Shown here one piece after another: positions 12,066-23,355 of a stretch of DNA of 64,000 nt. Location: contig NC_048546.1 of assembly GCF_902806685.2 (NCBI RefSeq), positions 2,108,001 through 2,172,000 on the forward strand. Direction: 5' to 3'. The translations under genes and the position numbers were made by a program. Below the pieces are notes generated by a model. That model saw nothing but the letters and a program-made list of their open reading frames with translations. It was not told the DNA's origin and made no database searches. The number at the start of each line of letters is the position of its first letter. Within the stretch, counting starts at the first letter, position 1. Source of the stretch: Maniola hyperantus. Lineage: Eukaryota; Arthropoda; Insecta; Lepidoptera; Nymphalidae.

Positions 12066-12566
12066 TGCTCAGTTATGTCGGAGTTATTTGTGCGTTTTAA
12101 ACAAAATATCGTATAGACGGGTAAAAACAGTTTATAGTAAGGGCGCGCACACGTGAGCATCGTTTGTCATGCAGAGACAAAAGTTGCTTGTGCATTTAAA
12201 ATTGACAGAATCATTTAAAACTAACTGTCCTTTTCCACAGAGATTGTTGTGAAAAAGATAGTACTATTTTAAATTTGTTGCCTTCTCAAAAATTTATTAT
12301 GGTATTGCTTTGAAGACGCCTTTTTTCGTACAGATATAATATAATTATATCTGAACAATTATTATGAAATAATGATTTATTTTAACTTTGAAATTGAAAA
12401 TTAATTTAATGCTACCAACATTCATGCCTTTGTTCATAACCTTAGTGATTTTTCACTGTGTCAGACTTGATAAACATTTCCTAATTTGCTAATTTAAAAT
12501 AAAGTTATGTGTTACCTTTAACTGGGATTTTAAGATATCTTATGCCTATTTCTCCTTAATTTTCAG

Positions 12567-12715
12567 ATGAAGTGGACGTGATCGGCTACACGTCGAACCA
12601 GAGCGACAGTGAGTCGCTAGTGTCGGGGCACAGTGGCGACAGCGGGGTCGGAGTCGCACGCGGCCGGTCGCGGTACTGTAGCAAGCCTGCGCGCGCGCGG
12701 TATACTAGGGTCTAG
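12567..12715 (+). CDS. Last coding exon of an unidentified + strand gene; PDZ-ligand C-terminus
   Basis: The exon follows a TTTTCAG acceptor. Its first two bases complete a codon, then 48 codons run to a TAG whose last base is the last base before a strong donor (TAG|GTGAGT). The peptide is Ser/Gly-rich, then basic (RGRSRYCSKPARARYTRV). The final T-R-V fits a class I PDZ-domain ligand, so the protein is probably a membrane or scaffold protein with a cytoplasmic tail. Vertebrate neuroligins also end in TRV, but four residues are too few to assign a family. High GC and Ser/Asp codons contrast with the AT-rich surroundings and support coding. No upstream coding exon was recognised in 1-12566, so the preceding intron is at least that long or its exons were missed. 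The 3' part of this exon is copied seven more times downstream. Confidence 0.65.
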
Positions 12716-13738
12716 GTGAGTAGTGACAATTACACGTGGAACCATAGCCACAGTGAGTCGCTAGTGTCGGGGCACAGTGGCGACAGCGGGGTCGGAGTCG
12801 CACGCGGCCGGTCGCGGTACTGTAGCAAGCCTGCGCGCGCGCGGTATACTAGGGTCTAGGTGAGTAGTGACAATTACACGTGGAACCATAGCCACAGTGA
12901 GTCGCTAGTGTCGGGGCACAGTGGCGACAGCGGGGTCGGAGTCGCACGCGGCCGGTCGCGGTACTGTAGCAAGCCTGCGCGCGCGCGGTATACTAGGGTC
13001 TAGGTGAGTAGTGACAATTACAGGTGGAACCATAGCCACAGTGAGTCGCTAGTGTCGGGGCACAGTGGCGACAGCGGGGTCGGAGTCGCACGCGGCCGGT
13101 CGCGGTACTGTAGCAAGCCTGCGCGCGCGCGGTATACTGGGGTCTAGGTGAGTAGTGACAATTACACGTGGAACCATAGTCACAGTGAGTTGCTAGTGTC
13201 GGGGCACAGCGGCGACAGCGGGGTCGGAGTCGCACGCGGCCGGTCGCGGTACTGTAGCAAGCCTGCGCGCGCGCGGTATACTAGGGTCTAGGTGAGTAGT
13301 GACAATTACACGTGGAACCATAGCCACAGTGAGTCGCTGGTGTCGGGGCACAGCGGCGACAGCGGGGTCGGAGTCGCACGCGGCCGGTCGCGGTACTGTA
13401 GCAAGCCTGCGCGCGCGCGGTATACTAGGGTCTAGGTGAGTAGTGACAATTACACGTGGAACCGTAGCCACAGTGAGTCGCTAGTGTCGGGGCACAGTGG
13501 CGACAGCGGGGTCGGAGTCGCACGCGGCCGGTCGCGGTACTGTAGCAAGCCTGCGCGCGCGCGGTATACTGGGGTCTAGGTGAGTAGTGACAATTACACG
13601 TGGAACCATAGCAACAGTGAGTCGCTGGTGTCGGGGCACAGCGGCGACAGCGGGGTCGAAGTCGCACGCGGCCGGTCGCGGTACTGTAGCAAGCCTGCGC
13701 GCGCGGTATACCTACCTACTACATAGGGTCTAGATGAG
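12587..13738 (+). repeat. 144-bp tandem array (8 units) derived from coding-exon end plus 5' splice site
   Basis: Units recur every 144 bp (starts 12587, 12731, 12875 and so on to 13595). Each holds the 3' part of the coding exon including TAG, the donor GTGAGT and a short piece of intron. Unit 1 is the real exon end. Units 2-7 keep CTAG|GTGAGT; unit 8 has CTAGATGAGT and an insertion, so its donor is lost. Copies differ by only a few substitutions. The exon segment at 12587 and the intron segment at 12731 match at about 24 of 27 positions, the likely homology that seeded the duplication. All extra units lie inside the 3' UTR intron. Confidence 0.95.
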
Positions 13739-13847
13739 TATATAGTACCTACTTAGATTGGACGTCGTTACAATAAGGATTAGGAGGAAGAGATTTGGGA
13801 AACTTGTAGGTATCATAAATTCATAAATATTTCATTTCTCATTCCAG

Positions 13848-14048
13848 GTGGAAGGAGCGCGGCGCGCGACCATCTTCGTATAAAACAAAACATTCGTAGG
13901 ACATTATGTTGGTACATGTACCGAGGCGCATGTTGTTGGCGAGTGACTCGCCCTGCGCCCGCGCCGCTCACAGTGACACACACACACACATACACACACT
14001 CCGCGACCATTACCGAGTACAAAATTGCCAAAAAAGCATTGTAATAAA
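13848..14048 (+). other. Probable 3' UTR exon of the + strand gene
   Basis: A good acceptor (CATTTCTCATTCCAG) precedes 13848. If spliced from the donor after the stop codon at 12715, this exon is untranslated. AATAAA lies at 14043-14048. A (CA)n run sits at 13977-13999. If an alternative donor inside the coding exon (ACA|GTGAGT at 12608) is used instead, the frame stays open through this exon to TAA at 14042-14044, giving a different 65-residue C-terminus. The transcript may extend well past 14048. Confidence 0.5.
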
Positions 14049-14318
14049 TCAACGTTATTTTTCTCTTCTCTTACAAATTACGAAATACCTACAATTGGCG
14101 TCGGGTTAAAAGAACTCTAACATTAAACCTGCGCAGTGGGCGACTAACACATCATTCATACAAGTGTGAGAGTTGAAGTGACGGACCACTAAATAGATCG
14201 TTTTCTTTGGGTGGTACGAACTACGGAGTGATGCATGACGGCCGGGGCATCTGTTACCGCCGCGCTATTACTTCGTCAGTCAACCTTTCGCTTCCCGCAC
14301 TGTAGGGTAGTGCAGTAG

Positions 14319-14358
14319 GTCAGTGGATAGGATGCGCAGGCGCATCCTATCCACTGAC
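14319..14358. repeat. Perfect 19-bp inverted repeat with 2-base loop
   Basis: The left arm 14319-14337 (GTCAGTGGATAGGATGCGC) and the right arm 14340-14358 are exact reverse complements, separated only by AG. It lies in the presumed 3' UTR or downstream region of the + strand gene, in single-copy-looking sequence. Confidence 0.9.
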
Positions 14359-17300
14359 GTCCAGACTCCAGAGTTCTTTTTACCTAAAGCGAATTGTATA
14401 TATTTAGATTCTTTTGGTGTTAAAAGTTGGACTCTATTAATTATATTTTAAATGTTTAAAAAGTAAACGTCACTCTCCAAAATTCACGACATCATCACAA
14501 AGGGGCTTTAAAAAAAATTTATTAATGGTTTGCTACAAAATTGATTTCTGCCCCGAACAATTTGAAAAAAAATATCACATTTTTTTTATTCCATAAATAT
14601 ATTTATTTATTACAATATGTTTAAAGTTGGAAGATTATTATTATTATGTTTAAATTTTAAATTCCTTATTAGGTACTTATTGTTACTGATTTCACAAAAA
14701 AAATGATAATAATTGTCGCTCCAAAGCGAATGTTGTATAGATATCAATTTTATATTTTGTATATAATTTTTTTCTTGTATAATTTAATCAAATAGTTTTA
14801 GATCTGTGCGTGTTGGGCGGTAAATCTGACCGCTGTCAAATTATTATTTTAACTATTTTTGACTGGGTTATTTTAATCATGGCAACCCATCAAATTTTTT
14901 TATTAAATTAACAAAAAAAATACTAAAATGTGCGGCTATGAGAATTTTTAAGTAACAAATCGCATAGATCGCTTATTATTTTATTTTCTTACCTTACTTC
15001 TTATTATTGTGTTGCTATATCTAAAGATTTCGTGAACGCCATTCAAGACAACAGGCTCAAAAGAGCTGGAACCCAGAGCCAGTAAAATGAACATTTTTCA
15101 AGATGGCGTAAGCGATTTCCAAAGAGTAAGAAACACACAGATCATACACACGGAACTTTGCGCGTGGAAGTTTTGGAAAATGGAAATAAATGAGACAAAA
15201 CGTTCATATTGGCGGACTCAATTACCCGAGCGAGTTCAATGTGACGTGTGTACGTCTGTAATACTCGTATGTCCAACATTGCTAACTAACACCGTATTGT
15301 TAAGTATTAATATTCAATGTTTTATGATCTCACTTCATTTGTCACAGGCCACTGCGAGTAATCAAGTCATGTTTTTTTTTTCTAATCACCTACCTACCGT
15401 GTTTTTTTTAAATTGTAATTAGATTTATACGTACTAAGCTAAAATATTTGAGCCAAGGCCAGTTCAGAATCTAACTTAATTTATTGTTTAATAATAAACA
15501 TCTCACATGGCTTATATTTGTATTAAAAAAATAGCTATAATTTTATTTAAAACTCAAGTCTTAGTTTTCTTATGTCCGTACAATTCAATTCTATATGATA
15601 TAAATCCATTCAAAATTAACATTTTAAAAGTTTCGTAACATTTTGAAAATTAAATTTTTACAGACACAAAATTACTCGCATGGTTTCTTATTTATGTAGA
15701 CATTTCACATACCAAAAATATTATATGGAATGGAAAGCTGGACAATACACTGTGTTGATAAAAACGAACACTAGATACAGTGCGCGTCACCGAAGTTGAA
15801 AATGCAAACAATTAACGCCACAATACAACGTGTCAAATGCTGTTTCTAAAAGTTTCAATACATGAATCGCAGATAGAGCCGCACTATTGCAATCGCCCCT
15901 TGTACGTCACACGTTGTGTCAGTGTCTCGCTTTACAGTTTTACACCAGCCGCCTTCTTTGCGCGGTTTTTTAAGTGATTTAAAAAGTAAAAAAAGTCGAT
16001 AAACGGCTCTCTCTCTCTATTGCGTAAACTCTTATAAGAGATAGAATTCCTCGAGTCTTCGAAAGGGCGCGCCGCCGTAGGTATATTTCTTGATCTTGGA
16101 TCACATGGCCTGATATCCTTAAGTAATCTAAGTAAAAAAGATCTTGATATAGACTATTGCGCAATTCCAACTTTGGTGACGGTAACTGTAACATATCTAG
16201 AGAAGATTACACAATATATTTTTGTTATGACTATTGTATCTTATAATAATAAATTGTTAATTCATTTTATGATGCGTGACTGGTTTCATTGTATATTGTT
16301 TAAAAAAATTTACTCAAAACGTATTTTTTTTAACATGGCCCTATGCTCGATTCCAATCTAAACAGCTTTGAACTTTATTTCATAACCCTGATTACGTAAC
16401 TTTGATGGTCGGAATCGCGACAATTGCAACGATGTTTCTATTGACTTAAATACTAACTAAGCGTAGTTCGTCACTATTGACTATACTCTCATGTTGATTG
16501 ACTTGCTGTTGAGTGTTGGGAGGGGCTTCTAATTTCAATGTAAACTCATGATAGGTACTTAGTCCTTTCACATAATTATAATTTGGGTGGATTTTTATCG
16601 CTAATGCAACCTGTCCAAACTGCAGAATAACCTGATTGGTCGATAAACACGTCTCCGCTCTACTTCAGTGGCAATTCACTTAGTTCTGGATTGTGACGAT
16701 CGCAATAATTGTAACCATCAAAAGTTACGTAATAACGGCACCGATGTTCTTTTTTTAAAATTCACATTGTAAATTGTTTTAGGTATGGATGTTGTAATAA
16801 GTATAGTTATAAACGTATGATTATTGAAATGACAGTCTGATCTCTTAAGATAATGCGTTATCGGTTGCGGCTGAGCCGCGTGTGTCCGTCGGGCGCCTCT
16901 CACATTCTAAACCAAAATCTTAAAATATTACGTTTGAAACTCACGCCGAACTTAACTTTTTTTTAATAATCTTGCCTAACGGTATTGACTTCTAGGCCCT
17001 TTGAACTTTGTAATTTGATATTCTGTTTTGCCCCAATTTTTTTTATTTATAATTAGCTACATAATAGCTTTGAAAATTAATATTTTGTTAACAATAATAA
17101 TATTTTATATAGAATTTATGTAATATTCTGTAGATAACGAGTAAATCTAGTCTACGTGTAAACTGAATTAAATAGGTGAATACATAACTAAGTAGCATTA
17201 TTGTACCTGTATTGGAGATTTATTACTAAATGAAAGTTTTGGCGCGTTTTTAAACGTAATATTATAATTCGAGCCCGATGCTTTACGTCATCTTTTTGCA

Positions 17301-20300
17301 AGCTATGGCTTTTGTGAATCAACTCAGTGTTGCATTATTATTTTTAAAATGTGTTGGGCCAGTAAACAACCGTAATACTATACGCGCATATATACATTGA
17401 TTTGTGATTGGTAGAAACAGTAGGTATTATTAAATACACGTGTCCTTAACACCAAACTTATTAGGTATATACCTAACCGTATTGGTTGGTAAGGTAACTG
17501 TACATTATAATAAATATTTTGTACTGTTATTTGTTGAAAATAAGGTTCTCTTTGAAAAACAGTATTGGATCGTTTTAAGTAAAAAAAAAACTCAGACCTT
17601 GTACCTGCGCAGTAGGTGATTTAAGTGATAGCAGTCGTAGCAGGGATGTCTATCCTGCCGTGCATTTTGTTCTTCAATCTCGGGCCCTTTCTCTCCACTG
17701 CCCATCTGCCTATAGATTTATATATCTGCTGCTGTCGATCAGCGTCACTAATATTACTTGAAATTGAATATTTAAATCAATGTATCCTTCATTGATAGCG
17801 ATGAATTGCTATCAAAGTTTGTTGCTACGATTTCCGATCACAAATCGATGGAATGCGTTTTGCACTGGAGTTGGATAATCGAATGCCCTTACTGCGTCCG
17901 TCATATCCTGCCTCGACTATGTCAATAAAAAAAATGTATATCATATATTTATTTGGAAAAATTATTTAATGTTTCACAAATACTTTTTATTTTTATTTTA
18001 TTTATAGGCAGTGCTCTATCGATTTTTGTTCGAACCGTGTATCTACCAATGTTTCGCTTCACGCACGTACTCATTTTATACTCCGATACAGTTATACCTA
18101 CGGGGTATTTATTTGTTTTGAACATTACGGGATAAACTGTATCAATAGATAAAAATACCTATACGATAATTGTGGTAAATCTTCAGTGGTTTCTTGTGGT
18201 TATAAATTCTTCGTTAATGTTCCAAATAAATGACACCGAAATATCTCAACCCAAAGTGATCAGCCTCCGCCATGTTTAGTTTCGCAACTATTAATGATGG
18301 GTAGAAGCGGCGACGGGACGCTTTAAGAGTACAAATTCTGTATAAGCCCCTACTTGAATGTTAATTCTAAACGTTAATTTTAATCACGAAACAGGGAGAA
18401 GGTATCGTTAAGGCTGGGTATCTATTTGTTTGCGAACTTGTTGGGCACTATACTCCTGAACTACCATGACGTCGCATTGCCTGCGATTATAATTGTTCTT
18501 TATGCGTATACACTGATATACTTACTACTCTAAGTCTAGTGCGCCCTATAATCGAGCTGGAGCATTATCATTTATAACATTACGATCGACATCGTTGTTA
18601 TTGGCTAAAAAGGTACACACTGTATTTTTAACCAAAGAATGACCAAAATCTAAGATCCTTCGCAGTCACCGTCCTGCAAACCGCACTAGAAAGCAGACGC
18701 CATCTCAGTCAAGCGATACACAATATGTAATGTACATTGTGCACGTCTATTTAATTCAGTGCTAGGGATGTTGTTACACTATAAATTGCTCAGACATAAA
18801 ATAACTTGCCTATTTGTGATTAAAGCAAATAATATTGACTTACTGGCGTGCTGCTCGATCAAAGGTTGGTGCAAGACGGGCGCGCTCTACAGTACTATAG
18901 AGTACAGTATACTGTAGAGAGTCTGTGTGGACTATCTACACAGATGGTGCCTGTATTGTGTTATGCCTTTTCACTACATGGTATGTATGTTTCTGCTTTT
19001 CCGAAGTAACTAGGAACTAGGAAGGAGCGCAGAGCACTATAGTTTCGCAAATAAAGTGGATATCCAGCTGTCAGAGTACTACGTAATAACGTATTACGGT
19101 ATAACGTAAACCTAGTGTAAAAAAGTAATAGAAAAGCGCGCGGGCGACGGTCGTAGCCTACGGTGCAGCTCTGCCTTTGGTGTTGTCTCTTCCTTAACTA
19201 AATTATCTGTATCCTATTGCTACAGTGAGTTTGATTTGCGATATCTTCCGACTACCCTCCTTTCTCGTAGAAATACAATGTAATACAGGTGTACCACTGT
19301 AACGATAGGGTATTAGAGATGGTGCGACGATATATGCGCGCGCACCTCATTAGATAAGAAAAATGTTATTATAGCCGGAGTGCTGGTAGGAAATTTTGAG
19401 GGGGTACTTGATACAAGCGGCTACGTCTCATGATAGTTTGATGGTGGGTTTACGAAATTTGGCCTACCATATAATACTTATTAGGGCATGAAAATCACTT
19501 TATTAACGTCAGTCATGTCATGTCGTCGTAAAGTGCCTGCCAAGTCTAGATCAGAGGTACCTTAATAAGCTTCTAAAATATATTAGCTTCAATTCAAATA
19601 CCTTCTCAAAATTTCCCGCCATCCCTTGGACCATTAGCAACAAATTGCAATAAACAGCCGTCCCCTGCCGCCGCTCCGCACCTAGCTCAACTTAGTCAGT
19701 GTAAATTATAAAATAAGTCCGGTATTGTAAAAAAAATTATATCACTGATTGTAAATATTTGGAGCCAAAATTTTTATACAAATTCATTATATTCTTATAC
19801 CAAGATTATATTCTTGGACCAAGTTGGCTGGGGAGCGGCGGGAGAAGTCGGGTAGACTGCGCGGTATGCCATAAATTACTCTATGTTCATCTACTCGCCC
19901 TTTCCTTTTGCTCAAAGTACGCATCACAAAATTTAAAACAATGTTTAAAGTTTAATTCTTGCGTAAAAACTTATAATGTTCTCTCAGTAGTAAAAACAGC
20001 TGCAACTGTAAATATGTGCAAGCGAGACCGAGCTGAAATGCTATAAGCCTATAAACGATAAACATGTTGTCAATGGATTTTAAAATAACGGCGAACGTAG
20101 GTACTTTTAACGCACGATGCAAAAGTTACAAACCTAAAGGTATGCTTCTATCGTTACTTTCTATTTGGCGCTAATTTAACGAGTGAACAGATAAAATTTT
20201 CAAAAATAGGTACCTTTCTTTAACTCCAACTAGTTACTTTAATGAAAAAAAATTACACGCAAGTTTAGTGGCCCCAAAATCTATTGGCTTTCCTTGATTA

Positions 20301-21030
20301 TGAAGTATAGGTAAGTACCTACTTGTAGGTAATCAATCTTTTAAATTGAACCACAAAGTTATTTTAGTCCAAATATACAATTTTTTCTTAAACAAGGAAA
20401 TACAATATTGCTAGTTCAATTTTTAACAAACCTCTTAACAGACAGGTCTAAAATAGTGCATAATCTTTTTCACAATTTTTTTCTGCGGAAAAGAACGGAA
20501 CCCTACTTTTGGACTTGCCAATTTGGAGATTTGTGTGCTGTGAATAAATAAGCACCTCCTAGAATGGCCTCAATAATTTGCGTGTTTTTTTCTATAGGTA
20601 GTAGCTGTGGGCATTTTTTTTTTTGTTTTTCGTAATGGCAACCCGCAGTCGATCGTTGTCTGATCGTAGAGGCAAACATTAGGTTCTATATTAACTAACT
20701 GCTGAGTGATTTGGCAGCATTATTCTATGTAATTGACGAAAAAGCACACATATAATTTACTATATGTAAAAAAAAGTTATAGAATTAATTTAATAAAATT
20801 ATAAATAAAGCTTTCCTGTGTATTATTTTAAATTTTTCAACCCCAGAAATAATCTGTAGATTAAAACACACTTTTTCCTAATATAGTTTATTAATACCTA
20901 CTGTCTGCTTACAATCTTCAATGAGAAGGGGGAGGGGATGATTTTTTATATCAAAAATTCTAAAACAGTAGGTAGGTAATTTGCTGTAGACATTTAGATC
21001 TAGAAAATAAATTACTATAGCTGAACTGAA
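14359..21030. other. Long AT-rich region without recognised genes and nearly free of mobile elements
   Basis: I found no convincing exon and no copy of the dispersed repeats that fill the flanks. Short open frames (15087-15422, 19759-20046) have no coding-like composition or family match. A (T)-rich hairpin-prone stretch occurs near 18870-18945. The region may be a very long 3' UTR of the + strand gene, or conserved non-coding DNA. Confidence 0.45.
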
Positions 21031-21191
21031 GCTAAGTGTCATCTAACAATAAAACTTGCAAAAGTTAGCTTTGGCAAGTCACTTGCAGTTGCACTGTGTA
21101 AACGCAGTAATTCAATTTATGCAAGTTTCGTAAACTTGTAGAAATTGGCCTGTCTGACAGCTGCAAGTTTTATTCCTAGTGGACACTTAGC
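21031..21191. mobile_element. MITE, 161 bp, imperfect TIRs
   Basis: The ends read GCTAAGTGTC and GACACTTAGC. Each terminal repeat continues imperfectly for about 27 bp to AATAAAACTTGCA. There is no coding capacity. Confidence 0.7.
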
Positions 21192-22024
21192 ATAATGCAG
21201 ATAGCTATACTTAGTTGAATAATCTTGTTGAACCGATTTCAATAAAATTTTGCAAAAGTGTAGAAGTCCTGAACCAGCTCAAACGCTAAACCGGTTTTGG
21301 CGAAATTCTGCACAAAGTTAGCTTTTATAACCTGGACAACCGAAGAACTGCCACTGGATTTTAAAAATACGTACTTAAATCCACGCGAAGTCGTGGGCAA
21401 GTCCGTTTAGTTATTAACTGTAGGAACCTATACTAAAGATTGTCAGTAAACAAAACCAAATTGTAATATCATTTTGATTTATTTCCATACATACACATTT
21501 TCATTACAACAAAGTCATCGACCAGCGATGGCCAGCAAAAGAGACAACAAAAACGATATTAGTGGTTGGATCAAGTGAACATCATAATTTAGGTATGTAC
21601 ATTTTCAGAAGTACCCTCTTGGATTGTGTCTTGGACTGTAGAATAAAATGAAATGATTTTTTGGGGCTAGAATTCATTATTAAAGAGATTTCATTCTTTT
21701 TAAAAGATCATGATTTTTAGTCTTTTTTAAAATTAATTAATGATTAACGTTCCGCACGCCTGTACGGAAAGCGATTAATGACGACACTCAAGGTGTAAAC
21801 GACAAATATTTTTTTAATTTTTTAACATAAAAATATTTTCCCGCAGAATTCGGTTCGTCGCTTTATGTTACTAAATTGAAAAAAAGTGTCGTTTACGGAT
21901 TGTGACACTATTCACCTGCCGTTCAGCGTGACGATCATGTTAAAATAAATAAAAATCATGACTTTTTAAAATTATTTTAGCTCCATAAACTAGGTACCGC
22001 CATACAAAAAATCATTTCATATTA

Positions 22025-22030
22025 TTTTAA

Positions 22031-22061
<31 letters not shown>

Positions 22062-22345
22062 TTTTTTTAAAGAATATTAGCCATGTTTAATGACTAATAT
22101 TCCCCTTTCCTCTCCAACTAAGCGTCAAAGCTTGTGCTAGGAGTAGGTACGACAATAGTGCAACGGGCGGGGTTTGAACCGTCGACCTTTCGGTTTTCAG
22201 TCCACTCCTTTACCGGTTGAGCTATTGAGGCTCGTTTATTTTTATTTAAATTATTATTATATTATATTATATATATAGTTATATTATATTATATATATTA
22301 TATATATAGTTATATTATATTATAGTATATTATATATATAGACTG
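22025..22345. repeat. AT-rich microsatellites flanking a SINE
   Basis: (ATT)n at about 22028-22052, then a poly-T/TA stretch, and TATATTA-type repeats at about 22250-22345. A tRNA-derived SINE lies between them. Confidence 0.85.
22065..22232 (-). mobile_element. tRNA-derived SINE (family 1)
   Basis: On the - strand it begins with a tRNA-like head: an A-box-like TAGCTCAACCGG and a B-box-like GGTTCAAACCC at the spacing of a pol III promoter. Related copies lie at about 850-1020 and 59650-59815, all in the same orientation. Confidence 0.75.
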
Positions 22346-23193
22346 TTCCAAGACCCTATTTTACATACATTAGAGCGGTAACATTTAATTTTCAACATGA
22401 AACGCAACGCAATTAAACGATCTGAACGCGGCGTTTGCTCGGTCTGGCTTGTGAAACGTTTTTAAACACGTATGTATACGTATGGTATGGTTTGGTCTAG
22501 TGTATGTAATGTGATTCTGGCAATAAAAAACATAGAAACGTGTGTCTTACGACTCAGGTCACGATTTCATTATCTTGAAACTTTTACTTCTAAATAAGTT
22601 ATTATGCTGATCAATTGATCCCAACCACTATTTTAATATACATGATAATTATAATACATAAAGGTTTTCTTTGGTACATATTTAATTACTTAGGGCCAAT
22701 TGCTTATCAGGCGGTTAGAGTTACATTTAAAGACTCTAAATAGTGCACGCTACTAAACAATAGGCTCGCGACTGGCAACTAAAGTCACGTCGTTTTATTG
22801 CTCTAAATTAAATTTAAAACTGTAAAACTGTGTCTGTTCTTTTCATATTATATTAGTAAGAGGATGGGGATACTCTAAAATTTAGGTGTGCTCAGAATTA
22901 GTACCAACCCTGCCATGGAGGTATGAACACTGACTTGTACAGCCCATTTTGCGCTATATTGGCGGTCCATGTGTAACTGTAACGGTAACGTAACTTTAAC
23001 CGTCTGATATGCAACTGATCTGTAGTCGAGGTCTTTTTGAATATTGGTACTCGTACATAGTTACCACAGTTAGTTTATATTGCAGATACAATAGGTTTTT
23101 ACGCATGTCCGGTGGTGGTTAGAATTAACGGTAGAAACTAGAAACCATTAATTTTTTATACAGATTGACAACTATGTAGTAAAGCTTCGGTGT
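22346..23193. other. Non-coding AT-rich stretch
   Basis: Nothing recognised on either strand. Confidence 0.4.
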
Positions 23194-23355
23194 TTACAGT
23201 GCGACAAGGCTATCTTGGCGCGTGGCGAAAATCGGAACTAACGTTGCCATCAAGTGTCCCCTTTGTTCTTGTTTGAATATTCTAAGCCTTTGTTCTCCAA
23301 CAGCGCCCCCCTGTCAATGTCAGTCAAGTGCCAAGAGAGCCTTGTCGCACTGTAA
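23194..23355. mobile_element. MITE with perfect 17-bp TIRs
   Basis: Both ends carry TTACAGTGCGACAAGGC as an exact inverted repeat. The interior matches the element at 30334-30477, which has the same GCGTGGCGAAAATCGG segment. Confidence 0.85.

Noticed and set aside
12993..13667. Three - strand open frames with long Arg/Cys/Pro-rich repeats
   Set aside because: They are antisense shadows of the 144-bp array; the sense strand holds the real exon with splice signals.
19759..20046. 95-codon + strand frame
   Set aside because: No splice signals, no family, composition close to surrounding non-coding DNA.
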